A stretch of 64,000 nucleotides of DNA from NCBI RefSeq assembly GCF_020379485.1, contig NC_063439.1:14453683-14517682 (forward strand), in the 5' to 3' direction. Of this stretch, positions 32,275 to 44,038 are shown in pieces. Source of the stretch: Brassica napus. Lineage: Eukaryota; Streptophyta; Magnoliopsida; Brassicales; Brassicaceae. The position numbers and the translations under genes are program-made. The notes beneath the pieces are model-generated. The model was not told the DNA's origin and ran no database searches. It saw only the letters and a program-made list of their open reading frames with translations. Each line of letters opens with the position of its first letter. Within the stretch, counting starts at the first letter, position 1.

Positions 32275-33975
32275 TCAACACCATTGGGATCCGCCGAGAC
32301 TCATGGAGCTTTCGATTTCGAAGTCTCCTTCCTCAAGCTTTTCATGTCTCACCACTTGCCAGAAATCATCATCTATGATGGCATTTACGTGGTGCTTTGC
32401 TTTATCAGCTCCTGCCTCTCTAGCGAAAGCTTCTTGCCTCTTTATAGTTTCGCCAGTCTGAATCAGTTGCGTTTCAAGTTTTCTCACCTGAGTCCCTAGG
32501 GTCTCGATTTTGGTGTTCAGATTGTTGTAGGCGGAGTCTATTTTACCGTTGAAATCCACGGTGATTTGTTGTTGTCCCAACAGTACTCGATCAAGCATTT
32601 CTTCGATCTTGCTTTCCTGAGTCTGGGGTGGTGGATTCTGGTAGTAGAAGTTCGAGTAGCTTTTTCTGTTGTTGAAGGGTTTTTAAAATTTTGAACTCTG
32701 GTTACTTCTTTGCACATTTCCAAAGAAGTTTCTGTTTCCGCCCTGGTTTCCAAATTTTTGGAATCCGGTACCTCTGATGTAGTTCACATTTTCTTCTCCT
32801 TCCGTTTCTGCTACTTCTCCTTCAGCTAAACAGACTTGCTTCCTAAGAAGCTCGTGCACCACATCTAACTTAGCTCTTACTTCGTCCATATGTTCCTTCC
32901 CGATAGAGGCTACAGACTTCTTCCGTTCAGAGTCAGTGTCTTTGGTACTGCTGCTGTTAGCAAGGTTTTCGATAAGTCTCACACCTTCTAACGGATTCCG
33001 AGTAGTAAAGTTTCCTTAACTCGCCGTATCAAGAGCCATTTGATACTGTAAGGCGAGGCCTCGGAAGAAAGTGCTTAGCAGCTGCACTTCGTTAAATCCG
33101 TGGTGTGGACAGTCTCGATGGAAGAACCTAAATCTAATCCACGCATCTTTGAAAGACTCTCCAGCCTCCTGCGAGAATGTGGAAATTTTGTTTCGAAGTT
33201 CTTCAGTGCGCGCCTCATCGAAGAAGTTTCGTAAGAAAGCATTCTTGATGCCGGCCCAAGATGTTAAGGATCCTGTGGGTAGCTGCCTAAGCCAGTGCAT
33301 CGCTTCTCCATTCAACGTGTATCTGAAGAGCTTGCACAGGAGGTAATCTTCGGGGACTCCTTCCATCCGAATAGCAGCAATTAAATCCTCGAACCGTTCT
33401 AGATGGTCCATAGGATGCTCGTGCGGTAACCCAGAGTAGGGTATCTGCGACACGAGAGTGTAGTATTGAGGCTTCAGCTTGAAATTCTGCTTCTGGATCT
33501 CCGGAAGTCGAATAGCTGATCTGTTGGAATAGTACTCATCTGGACGATTGTAGTCGGCCAGTGGTGTCGATCGAGCGTCCTCGTCTACAGGTTAAGCAGC
33601 TCCTGTAGCATCAGCATCATGGATTACAGTCCCCTGAGCGTCTATTTTCTGACATGTTGCATTACGCAGATGACCGTCCTGGTCATACATGTTTCTGTTC
33701 TCGTCATGTGTTAGAATAACAACATTTACCATTTTTTACGACACGGTATCGATCGACGTACGCGGTGTAATATCGATCGTTGTCGAATGATTAGGATCGA
33801 TCGACGATGAAGGTCTGGTGTCGGTCAACGGTTGGTTGTGAGTATCGATCGACGACGAAGTTGTTGCGTCGAGCGATGTGGAACGTTGACCCCTACGGAT
33901 GGTGCGTTCCAAGTGAGCAGGATCGTCTGAGAACAGCAAGTCTTTCTCCTAGTTGCTTCTGGTACCGCTGGGCAT
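32275..33975 (-). pseudogene. A2 gag
   Basis: The probable start ATG is at 33,973-33,975 (MPSGTRSN, then TAG). The N-terminal part (33,736-33,939) is Ser-Ile-Asp-rich. The retrotransposon gag domain lies at 33,016-33,453 (FEDLIAAIRMEGVPEDYLLC, MHWLRQLPTGSLTSWAGIK, FFDEARTEELRNKISTFSQ), followed by 32,683-32,982 with a Gly/Asn-rich RNFFGN stretch and by a coiled coil at 32,275-32,598. Stops occur near 33,003, 33,592 and 33,735. Gag forms the particle core. The copy is defective. Confidence 0.8.
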
Positions 33976-34067
33976 GCACCTGAAAAGACAAAAAAAAAGA
34001 TTATGTTAGAAAGTGGGTAGAGAAGAGAATAAGAATCAATAAAACTAAATCTAATGGCGATCAAAGC

Positions 34068-34085
34068 TCCCCGGCAACGGCGCCA
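34068..34085 (-). other. A2 primer-binding site, tRNA-Asp
   Basis: The minus strand reads TGGCGCCGTTGCCGGGGA, the 18-nt complement of the tRNA-Asp 3' end including CCA. It is separated from the LTR by AATT. Homology to the tRNA stops after 18 nt, the normal length. Confidence 0.93.
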
Positions 34086-34089
34086 AATT

Positions 34090-35399
34090 TGATGCCACTC
34101 AAATTACCCTAAGGAGGGTTACTCTCATCAAAAGAGGTTCAGATGTAGTACTTAGGGATCAAATCCACAAGGAGCTAGGGAACAATTAAATCTACTGTTT
34201 AATAATTCTAAGAGTTGTAAATGTTTAGATGAAATAGCAATAGTAACAAGCCAAGTAAATAGTAAATGTAACTTGGTTGGAAATGATATTAGACGCAGGG
34301 CCACTATTTAGGTGTTGGAGATTATAATATCTATAGATGCCTATTTGTTGCATGCATGATATGTTAGAGCTCAACCGCTTAACTCAGTGATCAGCTGTCG
34401 CATGTTTTAATGGTTAACAAGCTAGATCTCGTGTCTCAACGGTTAGTATGTTGACAACGAAATAGTGTCGATCGATGGTCCTTTATGGACGTCGACCGAT
34501 ACACCTTTACCTACGTCGACCGATAGTCAGTTAAGGTCATCGATCGACGGGTTCTATCCAGGCCTATGCGCGAGTATGATATGCCCTATTAAGATACTAA
34601 ATTGGCGGTTAGCCCTCTCTAGCAGTCCTAATATGATAGATAGATGTCAGGATGGAATAACAAGAATGTTTGAGTATGCAATCCTATGATCATGTTCTAG
34701 TTAGCAAGGCTAAAACAAACAATGAATATAAATCTATCATGAATATCACAACAAGACAGATCTATAGTTTGGGGCTAATCCCACAAACCTATCTGAACCC
34801 TGGATCTAATAAATGAACTACTCAGACATAGCAAAGCAATTCATGACAATGAAGAAATGGAAATTCATAGTATAGATGAAAAGAAATGAAAACAAGGAGT
34901 TCCAATCACAAGTGATCTTCTCTCCAAAACTCTCTCTCTCTCCCTCAAAGTAAAACTGTAACAAAAAGCTCTCCCTGCCGTCAAAACACTTAGGCAGTAT
35001 ATAATATACTAGGTTAAAAACTCGTCAGGGCATTTTTGTAATTTGGCTTGGACTTGGGCTTCAAGTCCATTGGATCCAAAATGTCGCATGTCCAATGTCT
35101 CGACATCGATCGATGGTACTTGTGTACATCGATCGATATTAATCTTCATTTGTCGAGGCAGATCATGTGTCGATCGACAGCACTGGATGTGCATTGATCG
35201 ATTGTTCTTCCTCTCGTCGACATGGTCAGCTCGGATGAAATGTCCTTTAAGCTCCAAAATGCTCCAAAGTCATAGCTTTACTCCAAAATGCACCTAAACC
35301 TGAAAACATACCTAGAAGAGTAGAAAACATAGATATATATATATATAGTAAAACACCTATATACCATGGATGAAAACGGGTCAAATCCAAAGTATATCA
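34090..35399 (-). mobile_element. A2 5' LTR
   Basis: 1,310 bp, minus-strand TGATATAC to GGCATCA. It differs from the 3' LTR by scattered substitutions and small indels. Confidence 0.9.
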
Positions 35400-35976
35400 T
35401 CTACCTCAATCCACTTCTCTGAAATCTTGTGTCCAAGCACAATCCCTTCTTTAACCATGAGTGACACTTCTCCCAGTTCAGCACAAGGTTGGTCTCTTCA
35501 CATCTCTTTAGGACCCTGCACGGATAGGACAAACAAGCAGAAAACGAAGATCCGTAGACAGAGAAGTCATCCATAAACACCTCCACAACATCCTCTATAA
35601 GATCAGAGAAAATGGACATCATGCATCATTGGAAAGTGGCTGGAGCATTACATAGCCCAAATGGCATCCTTCGATAAGCAAAGGTACCATAAGGGCATGT
35701 GAAAGTCGTTTTTTCGTGATCATTTGGATGTATGGGGATTTGGAAGAACCCTGAATACCCATCAAGAAAACAATAATAGGGATGGTTTGCAACTCTCTCT
35801 AGCATTTGATCAACGAATGGCAATGGAAAATGAATCTTTCTAGATGCTGAGTTAAGTTTGCTATAATCTATGCACATCATATGTTCCGTTATTGTTCTTG
35901 TTGGAATCAGTTCATTTTTATCATTTTTAACCACAGTTATTCCACCCTTCTTTGGGACAACATGCACAAGAGACAC
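35400..35976 (-). pseudogene. Athila A1 reverse transcriptase, proximal part
   Basis: RT palm and fingers: VPKKGGITVVKND, MCIDYSKLN, FLDGYSGFFQIPIHP, YRRMPFGLCNAPATFQ, then TGA (probably from a CGA Arg codon) and VFMDDFSVYG with both catalytic Asp residues kept. A frameshift near 35,560 precedes GHKISE-like sequence. The domain is interrupted at 35,399 by A2 and continues at 24,255. Confidence 0.9.
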
Positions 35977-36021
35977 CCATTTGCTATCCGAAATAGGATA
36001 GATTACACCTGCATCTAGAAG

Positions 36022-37156
36022 TTATAGAATCTCTTTCTTAACAACATCTTTCAAATTGGGGTTCAACCTTCTTTGATGTTCTATAGAAGTCATAGATTCA
36101 TCCTCTAGGTGTATCCTATGCATGCATAAAGAATGTGATATCCATTTAATATAATCTATTGAGTAGCCTATTGCCTTTCTATACTTTTTTAGTTCATTCA
36201 AAAGTTTAGACAATTCAGTTTCACTCAGTTCACTACTCACAATGACAGGGTATATCTCATTTTGTCCAAGATATGCATACCTTACACCAAGGGCAAGAGG
36301 TTTAAGCTCCACTTTTGGTGCTTTGAGTTCACTCCGATCATCTTCTTGGAGGTTCTCTTGTTGATCAACTGAGGCCGCGTGATGAACTTCTTGTGGAAGC
36401 TCTATGAAGTTGTCTTCTTCACTTTTCATCCTCACATACCTTGCACTCTCTTCATCTTCAATCAATTGAGTCTCTCTATCAACTGTTAGGGCATGTTCAA
36501 GAGAGTCTTCAATAGCTAATTCCTCCAAGTATTCTTCAGCTAAAGCTTCCATCTCCTCAATGAAGAATGCTTGGCTTTGGTTAGTGGGCTTCTTCATCAC
36601 CTCCTTGATGTCAAAATAAAGAATGTTCCCCTTGCCAAGATGAAGATTAATCTTTCCTTCCTTAACATTCACAACAGCCCCTGCTGTAGCCAAAAAAGGT
36701 TTCCCCAATATCAAAGGATCTGTTGGTTCTTCATCCATCTCCAAACCACAAATCTGTAGGAATCTCACAATTTCCCACCATAATAGGGAGATCTTCTAGG
36801 ATACCAATGGGAATCTTCACTGAGCGATCAGCTAGCACAAAAAAAGTCTACACTTTTCGTATTGTGTAAACACAAACCTCTTAGCAATGGAGAGAGACAT
36901 AAGGCTCACACTTGCTCCGAAATCACAAAGACACTTCTCAAAAGCCAATGGCACAAGCTAAAGTGAAGCTTCCTGGATCTTCAAGCTTCTTAGGGATAGT
37001 TAACCTTTGGATAATAGTACTACACTCATGAGAAAGAACCACCATGCCTTCCATCTCTTTCTTCTTTTTAGTTACAGCATCCTTGAAGAACTTGCTGTAT
37101 TGAGGCACTAGCATCAAGGCATCAATTATGAGCATAGTAATCTGAACTTCACTCAT
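36022..37156 (-). pseudogene. Athila A1 protease and protease-RT linker
   Basis: Open parts are 37,156-36,938 (MLVPQYSKFFKDAVTKKKKE...LPKKLEDPGSF type) and 36,768-36,022 (DPLILGKPFLATAGAVVNV, then an acidic linker ending RRLNPNLKDVVKKEIL before RT). In between, the active-site region reads like DFGASVSL in a shifted frame, so Thr of DTGAS is lost and the frame is broken near 36,940-36,960. Confidence 0.8.
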
Positions 37157-37439
37157 TTGCTTCTAAAACAAGGCCTTGTATTGCTTCAAAAGCTGTCTCT
37201 TGAATCTACCAGGGAAGGGAAGTTTTGCTTCATATGGAGGAGGATTGAATGGAGCTCCTTTTGATGAAGTAGTAGCTTCGTTTTTGTTCACAACCTTCTT
37301 CTCTTCTCCAACCTTTCCTTTCCCTTTAGCTTCAACTGTCTTCTCCAAGATCTCTTCATTGGTTTTCTCATCCACAATAACCACATCATCATCCACATTG
37401 ATGACCACCTCCCCTTCTTGCTTTTCATTATCCTTAATG
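37157..37439 (-). pseudogene. Athila A1 gag-pol linker fragment
   Basis: A lysine/glutamate-rich stretch (EKTVEAKGKGKVGEEKK, then FNPPPYEAKLPFPGRFKRQLL) typical of the region just before Athila protease. It directly adjoins the tRNA-Asp copy, so the leader and whole gag are missing. The open frame here reads on into the tRNA antisense. Confidence 0.75.
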
Positions 37440-37514
37440 AGAGTTGTAGTATAGTGGTAAGTATTCATGTCTGTCACGCGGGTGACCCGGGTTCGATCCC
37501 CGGCAATGACGCCA
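37440..37514 (+). tRNA. Full-length tRNA-Asp(GTC) copy with 3' CCA at the A1 primer site
   Basis: The 72 bases 37,440-37,511 align end to end with plant tRNA-Asp(GTC): the A-box region (TAGTATAGTGGTAAG), anticodon loop CTGTCAC and B box GGTTCGATCC. They are followed by CCA (37,512-37,514), AATT and the Athila LTR. From memory of the family I count about eight mismatches, mostly C-to-T or G-to-A, which break the acceptor and anticodon stems. CCA is not encoded in plant tRNA genes, so this looks like reverse-transcribed mature tRNA, not a working gene. Confidence 0.85.
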
Positions 37515-37518
37515 AATT

Positions 37519-38575
37519 TGAAATGGACTTTTCAAAGGTCCAATAATCAAATCATTATAGTGATTAAGATGTCAATCCATTTCTAAGTATTTTGACTCAA
37601 AGAGCATGCAGGTTCTAACTTAATCTAAGTGTAATCAAGTAATAAGGTGATTTTGAACTAAAATACTAGTAACATGCAATAAAGAACAAAGCTTTCCCTT
37701 TCTATGGAATGGAAGAACTCATGGGCTAAGGGAATTGACCTTGGGTGATCAAATTTCAATCTAAAGGCGGTACTTTTCAATCAATCTAACAACCTTAGAC
37801 CTAGGCACAATCCTAAACAAACTCTATCTCTAGATGAATGCTCATTCACTAAGATAACTCAAGCATCAAATCTCTTTGGTTGAATATTATCTAAGCAATC
37901 ATTAAGTTCAAGTCTATTAGCCATCTTAACACCTTTAACATCAAATCTATTTGGTAAAGAATGTTAAAAGCTTAGTAGAGTTGGTTCAGGCATTTCATCG
38001 AACACCTTTCGGGTATAAAATGCCTAAAGCTCAACTTTAGAGAGGCCAACTCTAAAATTGCATTAAAAGTACTCTACTAGCAAGGAATAAGATGGATATG
38101 TAGCTAAACACCCTAGATCTAGCTTAATCACCCTTAGTCTCCCTAATCCATGAATCCAAATATGACTACTCACTAATCTTCATGATAAACCCAAGAATAA
38201 ATGATGATTTGGTGTTAATCATGATTAGTGATCAATATAACTAAGCAATCAGAAGAGAAAATGATCAAGATTAGATCTTTCACCTAAAAGTTCGTTGTGA
38301 TTAGATAGAAAATAAGATAAATCGCAACTTTGGGATTACAAAAGTATTTATATGTCTTTGGTAAATCTAATGGTTTCCATTAAAAAGTCTCAAAAGCCCT
38401 CTAAAAACATTAAAATTCGCCTAAGGATAAGTCTCGACTCGGGTTTGAAGCGATCGGGAACAACCCGCGTCACTCAACCCGCGTCGGATAGTCGTCGAGC
38501 TTTCTTCTTCATGTGAGTTGGTAGGCGTTCCCGCGTCGCTTCACCCCGCGTGACTCCATCTTGAGTTCTCTTCGA
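37519..38575 (-). mobile_element. Athila A1 5' LTR, first segment
   Basis: LTR from TGAAATGGAC to the P3 insertion. It continues at 55,253-55,676. The end near 38,400-38,575 carries repeated AACCCGCGTC words, also seen at 55,330-55,465. TSD TTCGA lies at 38,571-38,575. Confidence 0.8.
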
Positions 38576-40069
38576 TGTGGGAACCGAAATTCGCACTGTT
38601 GATTTCCGTTTAAATAAGGAAACTAGGAAAACCCTAATTTCCCAGAGGTCCCGGATCTCTGCGAGAGCCAACGACAAGTGATCGAATATATGCGGAAATC
38701 ATGAAAAGATAACAAACGAGTTTAGAGAAAACAGTAGATCTTATTTCGAGTCCGCGTAAGAGCGTTGCGATCATTACAAGAGAATACAAAGGCTTTGGCC
38801 GCAGGGGCCGTCAGCGAGTTACCTAGTTCTAGCAACATAAAACCCAAATCCTAGTTGAGTCGCAGCTCGATAACAAAGGACAAAAAAGATATCTAAAAGG
38901 TTTAGATTGATTTCGGACTGAACCTTGTTAAAGGCTGCCTACGTACCCCTTTCGAGGATCAAGCCGAACGTAGTTCAATTGATAGAGCTGGACAAGAGAT
39001 CGAACTGCCTGGGCGAGTTCGTCTAGTAATTGAGTGCCAGTCATAGAAACCGAACTTGTCGAGAATAAGCCTAAAGTTTCAAAGTGCAGAGAATTCCGAA
39101 TCTAAAAAGCTCTCTTTTTGCTCCTCGCCTAGGACTCCTTATATACTAGCTCCAAGGTCGGTTTACGCTTTTACTCTTCTGCCCTTAAGCCGTCATAGCA
39201 TAAAAATGGAGATATTCCATTTTTCCCGATCTTCACAATTATCTTCAAAACTTCCGTATTTATCCGCGGAAACTTGACATTTATCCTTCCTTGTGGACCA
39301 AGCGTAAACCATGCTGTGGTTTATGGGCTTTTGGTTAGGAAAATCATAGGATGGGCCTCGAGTCGTGTTTTAGGTCCCTTTGGGCCGTCTTCCGACTCGA
39401 CACGTTTACTACGAGTTTTCCGCGGTTTCTAATCCGCGAAGTTTGATCGATGAATTAGAATGGCGGGAAACATGGACTGAGCTTGCTACGGTCTTCGGGA
39501 GATAGCATTCGAAGGTTTTGACGAGAATGCAAGAACTGGTGTCGTATTGACGTTCGGAAAGGTTCAATCGCTACACAGCGACCGAACTTTGGCTCGAGCC
39601 CGGTCGCTTCGTAGCGACCGAGCGGGAGGAGCGCTCGGTCGCTACGTAGCGACCGAGCTTTGGCTCGAGCTCGGTCGCTACGTAGCGACCGAGCGGGACG
39701 ATCGCTCGGTCGCTATCGCTCGGTCGCTACGTAGCGACCGAGCTTTGGCTCGAGCTCGGTCGCTACGTAGCAACCGAGCAGGACGATCACTCGGTCGCTA
39801 CGTAGCGACCGAGCTTTGGCTCGAGCTCGGTCGCTACGTAGCGACCGAGCTGTGTGCATGCTTGGTCGCCGCGTATCGATCGAGCTTGGCTTGTCCGCGG
39901 TCTGATTTCCATACTCGAGCTTGTCCGCAGCCGATTTGGATACATGTCCGTTGCCTTCGGACAATCGGTATTTAGTGATTCGATTGAGATTTGGACGATA
40001 TTTTACTGCAAGGCTGTTCGTAAAGATATCTTTACGAAGATTCCGTCGCGACCGATTTTGACCCCAACA
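38576..40069 (-). mobile_element. P3 3' LTR
   Basis: 1,494 bp. TATA (TATATAAG on minus) at 39,138-39,145; palindrome cluster 39,560-39,860 with at least six 26-bp units; 18-bp palindrome at 40,019-40,036. Confidence 0.9.
38933..38973 (-). promoter_or_regulatory. Conserved hairpin/pseudoknot box (P3 3' LTR)
   Basis: CTACGT-TC-GGCT-TGATC, CCTC-GAAA-GGGG, TACGTAGGCAGCC on the minus strand. All pairs are intact. Confidence 0.6.
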
Positions 40070-40086
40070 GTTAGCCCCCCAGCTCG
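40070..40086 (-). other. P3 polypurine tract
   Basis: The minus strand reads AGCTGGGGGGCTAAC before the LTR start TGTTGGGG. This tract is absent at the matching place in P1. Confidence 0.7.
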
Positions 40087-40250
40087 TTAGAATCATGAGC
40101 TTCTAGCGTGAGGTTCTAGCGAGTGGCTTGGCAAGTTAGGCAAGTTAGGTGAGTTAGGCGGAATTAATGGTTGAAAAGGTCTGTGGTAAGTGATCTTCTC
40201 GCTCTCCTAAAAGTAGAAAACGCGATAAGATTGGGGCTGCGCCTTACGAC

Positions 40251-40293
40251 GGCTGCCTACGTACCCTTGTTGAAGGGATCAAGCCTTTCGTAG
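40251..40293 (-). promoter_or_regulatory. Conserved hairpin/pseudoknot box (P3 internal)
   Basis: Has the CCCTT-CAAC-AAGGG version of the hairpin, as in the P1 internal copy. Confidence 0.6.
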
Positions 40294-43029
40294 TTCATCT
40301 TGGAGTTAAGGTTCTTATGACTAGTTTTCCAGTAGGACCTTTATGGTCTAGTTTTTATGTAGCGGTTATAAGGCGTGTTGCTGCCGATGGTATTTTGTAT
40401 GGATGTTGAAGGAAAACTGCGAGTTGTCATCTCGTAATCTAACTCTGTGTTAATTGCTATACCCGTAATCTGTTTCGAGAGTTTTCCGCAGCGTGTAAAC
40501 TTGCGGGATTTCTGAAGATTCTCGAATATTGGCAAAGAGACAAATTTTGGGATCTCGTATCAGGGTGTTTGATACTATGCCTAGAGATGTTAGAGACCAG
40601 TGCGCTGGGTTTAGGGCAAAACCTAGGTTTACTCCTGGTTTTAGAGGTTGCGATGACTAATTCGACTTACGTATCCCGTTTCAGTTTCATCTTGATTCCA
40701 TACCGATTTAAAGTCCGCGATAGGTTCTCGGCTTATACGACTTTTATGGTTGGAATCGAGCATCTCTCCGGAGATCGGAAGTGCTGGACCAAAATTTCGG
40801 ATTTCTTTTATACCGCTATTATCCTTGTGTCGGATGTACGAGAGTCATCTCTACGAGATGGCTAAGTCTGTTTAGGACGTTGAGAGTTTGTTGTGATCCG
40901 CAACAAACTTAATGGTAAAAAATACCGTTTCGAGTCTTCGCGAAGGATATGTTTTGAGAAGATGTTAGTGCGTATGACTGTTTGGTCTTCCATGAAGGTG
41001 TTTTTATTCGAGGAAGGAAATTTCGTCGAAGAACTAATCGTCAGGCGTCTGCGACGTCTCGCGATGCTGAAGATTTGTTATTCTTTCGTATGCCACGTTT
41101 CGTGCTTGAAATGTTCGCGGGCTTGAAGATATTTCGCGATGTTGCAAGGGTTTAGTCTTAGCCATGCGTTTGAAAAACATTCTAGTTTGACTAGGAATGT
41201 TCGCAGCCAAAATTGTTGTTTCATGTTTGGATGCTAATAGTTTTATTTGCGATCGAGGAATTATGACTGAGGTGTCGTGTGAATTTGTCCATGGGAAGAA
41301 GCGTTTTCCTTCATAGTGCTTTGTGAAGTGTTGGCCTTCCGAGATGTATTTCGTGCATTTTTTAGGATGTTTCGTATAGCTCTAGAAGCTTTGTTACGAA
41401 TTTTTCCTTACATGCCGCGTATTATGGTTAAAACGTTGCGGGCTTAAAGTGAATTGTGGAGCGTATTGAACTTGGTCAATTTTCGAAAAGTTTAGATTTT
41501 CCGTTAACCGTTTGGTTGTTAGGACTTAGTTTCGTTACAAAAAATTTATCATATGATTTCCGACTGTGGGCTATACGATAATTTATCATATCACATAACC
41601 GATTTTACGAAGGTCGTAACTCAGTGATATGTATACATATGTCAAAGTAGCATTGTTTCTGCGGGTTCTACGAGAAACGTTCCCGCTGTGATTTTGATCT
41701 TAGGTGAAAGTTGCTTGGAGTTACTCATGGAGTATTACCGAAGTTTATTTCAATACGATCTAGTCACGAAACGTTTTTCATAGGTTTTTCGAGAGGATTC
41801 TCATGACACATTCGTTTCTTGAACGAATTGGTCAACCAGAGGTGGATCTAGCTAACCATCGAGAGGAAAGTGATCCTTTTAATGTGCACGATGCTACATA
41901 TATTCTCGAGTTTTCTTTGTCCCAAATGTTTTCGATGCTTTTCCGTGACTTACTTGGTACAACGGAAACTGAAAGAAATGCTTTGGTGATTGAAGATTTC
42001 TCGTAGAAATTTTTAAAACGAAACTGGCTTTCTGAAGCCGAAAAAGGCTTCAATATTTTGGCTAATCGTCGAGTTTCAGTTTGATATTGGTACAAGTTTT
42101 CTGTACGCATGATTGCGACAAGAAATGATGTATAGTTTTTGAGATTATGTTCATGATCGTCTAGATATGTTGCTAGCGTTTAGACGAATATTAAGATTGT
42201 CGTTTGCCTATTCTTGACGATTTGCAGAAGTTTTTTGAAGTTTTGGGAATATACGAGTATAGTATACGTACCTACTCCCCCTTTTTTTTTCTTTACGAAA
42301 GAAAACGGTTGAACCGATACTTTGAGGGTTGTGTACGTTTCCTCTTCTGATGTTTGGAATGATCGATAATTCGGGGCAATTTATAGACGACGCTTGGACT
42401 GTGATTTGGTTGTTTCCACGTTGACGACTTGGGATATGTTGGTTCCGAGACAATTGCCAGAAACGAATCGGTTTTAAGACGACGTTCATGTCTCTAACTT
42501 TTTCTCTCTTTAGGAAGCGAGCTTGATATGCGTGGCGATCGTTTCTCGACTTTCGGAGAGTTTAGATCGGTTTTCAAGAATTGGATGAACAATTATGGAA
42601 CAATATATCGAGACAGGAAAAATCGCTTAAAACTTAGTTCGCTAGACTATCCGCCTAGGTTTTACGTTCCCTAAAGTTCTATGGCAGCCTCAAAGTAATT
42701 TCCTACGAAAATTCCAAGTCTGATTTCCAAAATTTCAAGTCGGAAATACCTTAGTTCTCTCGAAGATGCAGTTTTGTCCCTTCTCAGTTTTGCGTGCTCA
42801 TTTCCGTTTCCTATTCTCGTGTATGTTCGCCATTTCCGATATTGGTGTTTATCCTTTGAAACTTGACATTTATCTTCCGAACTTGACTGTTATCTTCTCC
42901 TTAGATAAGACGTCGATTTTTGTGAAAAAATTCAACGTAATCGTATAGTTAAGGCGGCTGAGGTGTTAAGTTAACAATTGCCGTTTTATATGATTAATCT
43001 GAATCCATGCGAGAAAATAGGTCTTTGCG
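40294..43029 (-). other. P3 long non-coding internal region
   Basis: Aligns with P1 12,236-14,980. Small ORFs (41,832-42,110 and 42,208-42,489 minus; 41,803-42,006 plus) have no recognisable domain. I do not call them genes. Confidence 0.7.
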
Positions 43030-44035
43030 GTTTTTTTTTTTATACCGTAAAGTCTCAATGGTAACTTCAATCGAGGCGAAACAAGAGACGTTTCGATCGA
43101 AATTCGAAAGTGAACGCAAAGATGGAGGTAGGGTGAGCAGAAACAAGCCAAGGAGTTTAAGATGAGGTTTACTTGTTTTTGTCGTAAAATCTCAACGGAA
43201 ACTCCGATTGAGACGAAACGAAAAGCGTTTCGATGAGAATTCAAAGGAGAACGCAAAGGAGGACCCCTTTGAGGCCTGACAGGACGCTATAGCGAGTGAG
43301 GATGTCATCTCGGTCGCTATAGCGAGTGGAAGGGAGCCGAGACGAGTCCCACTTGTTTTCGTCGTAAAATCTCAACGGAAACTCCGATCGAGACGAAACG
43401 AAAAGCGTTTCGAAGAGGATTCAAAGAAGAACGCAAAGGAGGAACCCTTTGAGGACTTACAGGTCGCTACGTAGCGACTGACAGTCTGACAGGTCGCTAC
43501 GTAGCGAATGGAAGCAAGCCGAGAAGCGTCCTACTTGTTTTCGTCGTAAAATCTCAACGAAAACACCGATTGAGACGAAACGAAAAGCGTTTCGATGAGG
43601 ATTCAAAAGACAACCCAAAGGAGGACCTTTCTGAGGCCTTACAGGTCGCTACGTAGCGACTGACAGTCTGACAGGTCGCTACGTAGCGAGTGGAAGTAAG
43701 CCGAGAAGAGTCCTACTTGTTTTCGTCGTAAAATCTAAACGGAAACTCCGATTGAGACGAAACGAAAAGCGTTTCGACGAGGATTCAAAAGAGAACCCAA
43801 AGGAGGACCTTTCTGAGGTCTTACAGGTCGCTACGTAGCGACTGACAGTCTGACAGGTCGCTACGTAGCGAGTGGAAGCAAGCCGAGACGAGTCCTACTT
43901 GTTTTTGTCGTAAAATCTCAACGGAAACTCCGATTGAGACGAAACGAAAAGCGTTTCGACGAGGATTCAAAACAGAACCCAAAGAAGGACCTTTCTGAGG
44001 CCTTACAGGTCGCTATGTAGCGAGTGGAGAGTTGG
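43030..44035. repeat. Tandem repeat, about 182-bp period, P3 copy
   Basis: GTCGTAAAATCTCAACGGAA recurs at about 43,181, 43,361, 43,543, 43,725 and 43,907, with a divergent unit at about 43,045. Spacing is 180-182 bp. Four of the units include GTCGCTACGTAGCGA. Confidence 0.92.
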
Positions 44036-44038
44036 CTT

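Larger units (their letters stand above)
24256..35399 (-). mobile_element. A2: non-autonomous Athila-like element rich in CGATCGATG
   Basis: LTRs lie at 24,256-25,567 and 34,090-35,399, with an 18-bp tRNA-Asp primer site (34,068-34,085) on the minus strand. Internally it carries gag, a dead protease and two long Ser-Ile-Asp-rich ORFs, but no RT or integrase. Before the 3' LTR the minus strand has CTTGAGGACAAGCAAAAG and GTCTGGGG, typical of Athila 3' ends. A solo P-family LTR (26,341-27,814) is inserted in it. Confidence 0.88.

Noticed and set aside
35043..35257. Small ORFs in the A2 LTRs on both strands
   Set aside because: They sit in LTR sequence with the CGATCGATG words and differ between the two LTR copies.
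37440..37514. Functional tRNA-Asp gene
   Set aside because: Acceptor and anticodon stems are broken, CCA is present in the DNA, and it sits exactly at a primer-binding site.
39547..39975. 142-codon ORF rich in SLRSDRA repeats
   Set aside because: Translation of the palindrome cluster in an LTR; any frame through it stays open.
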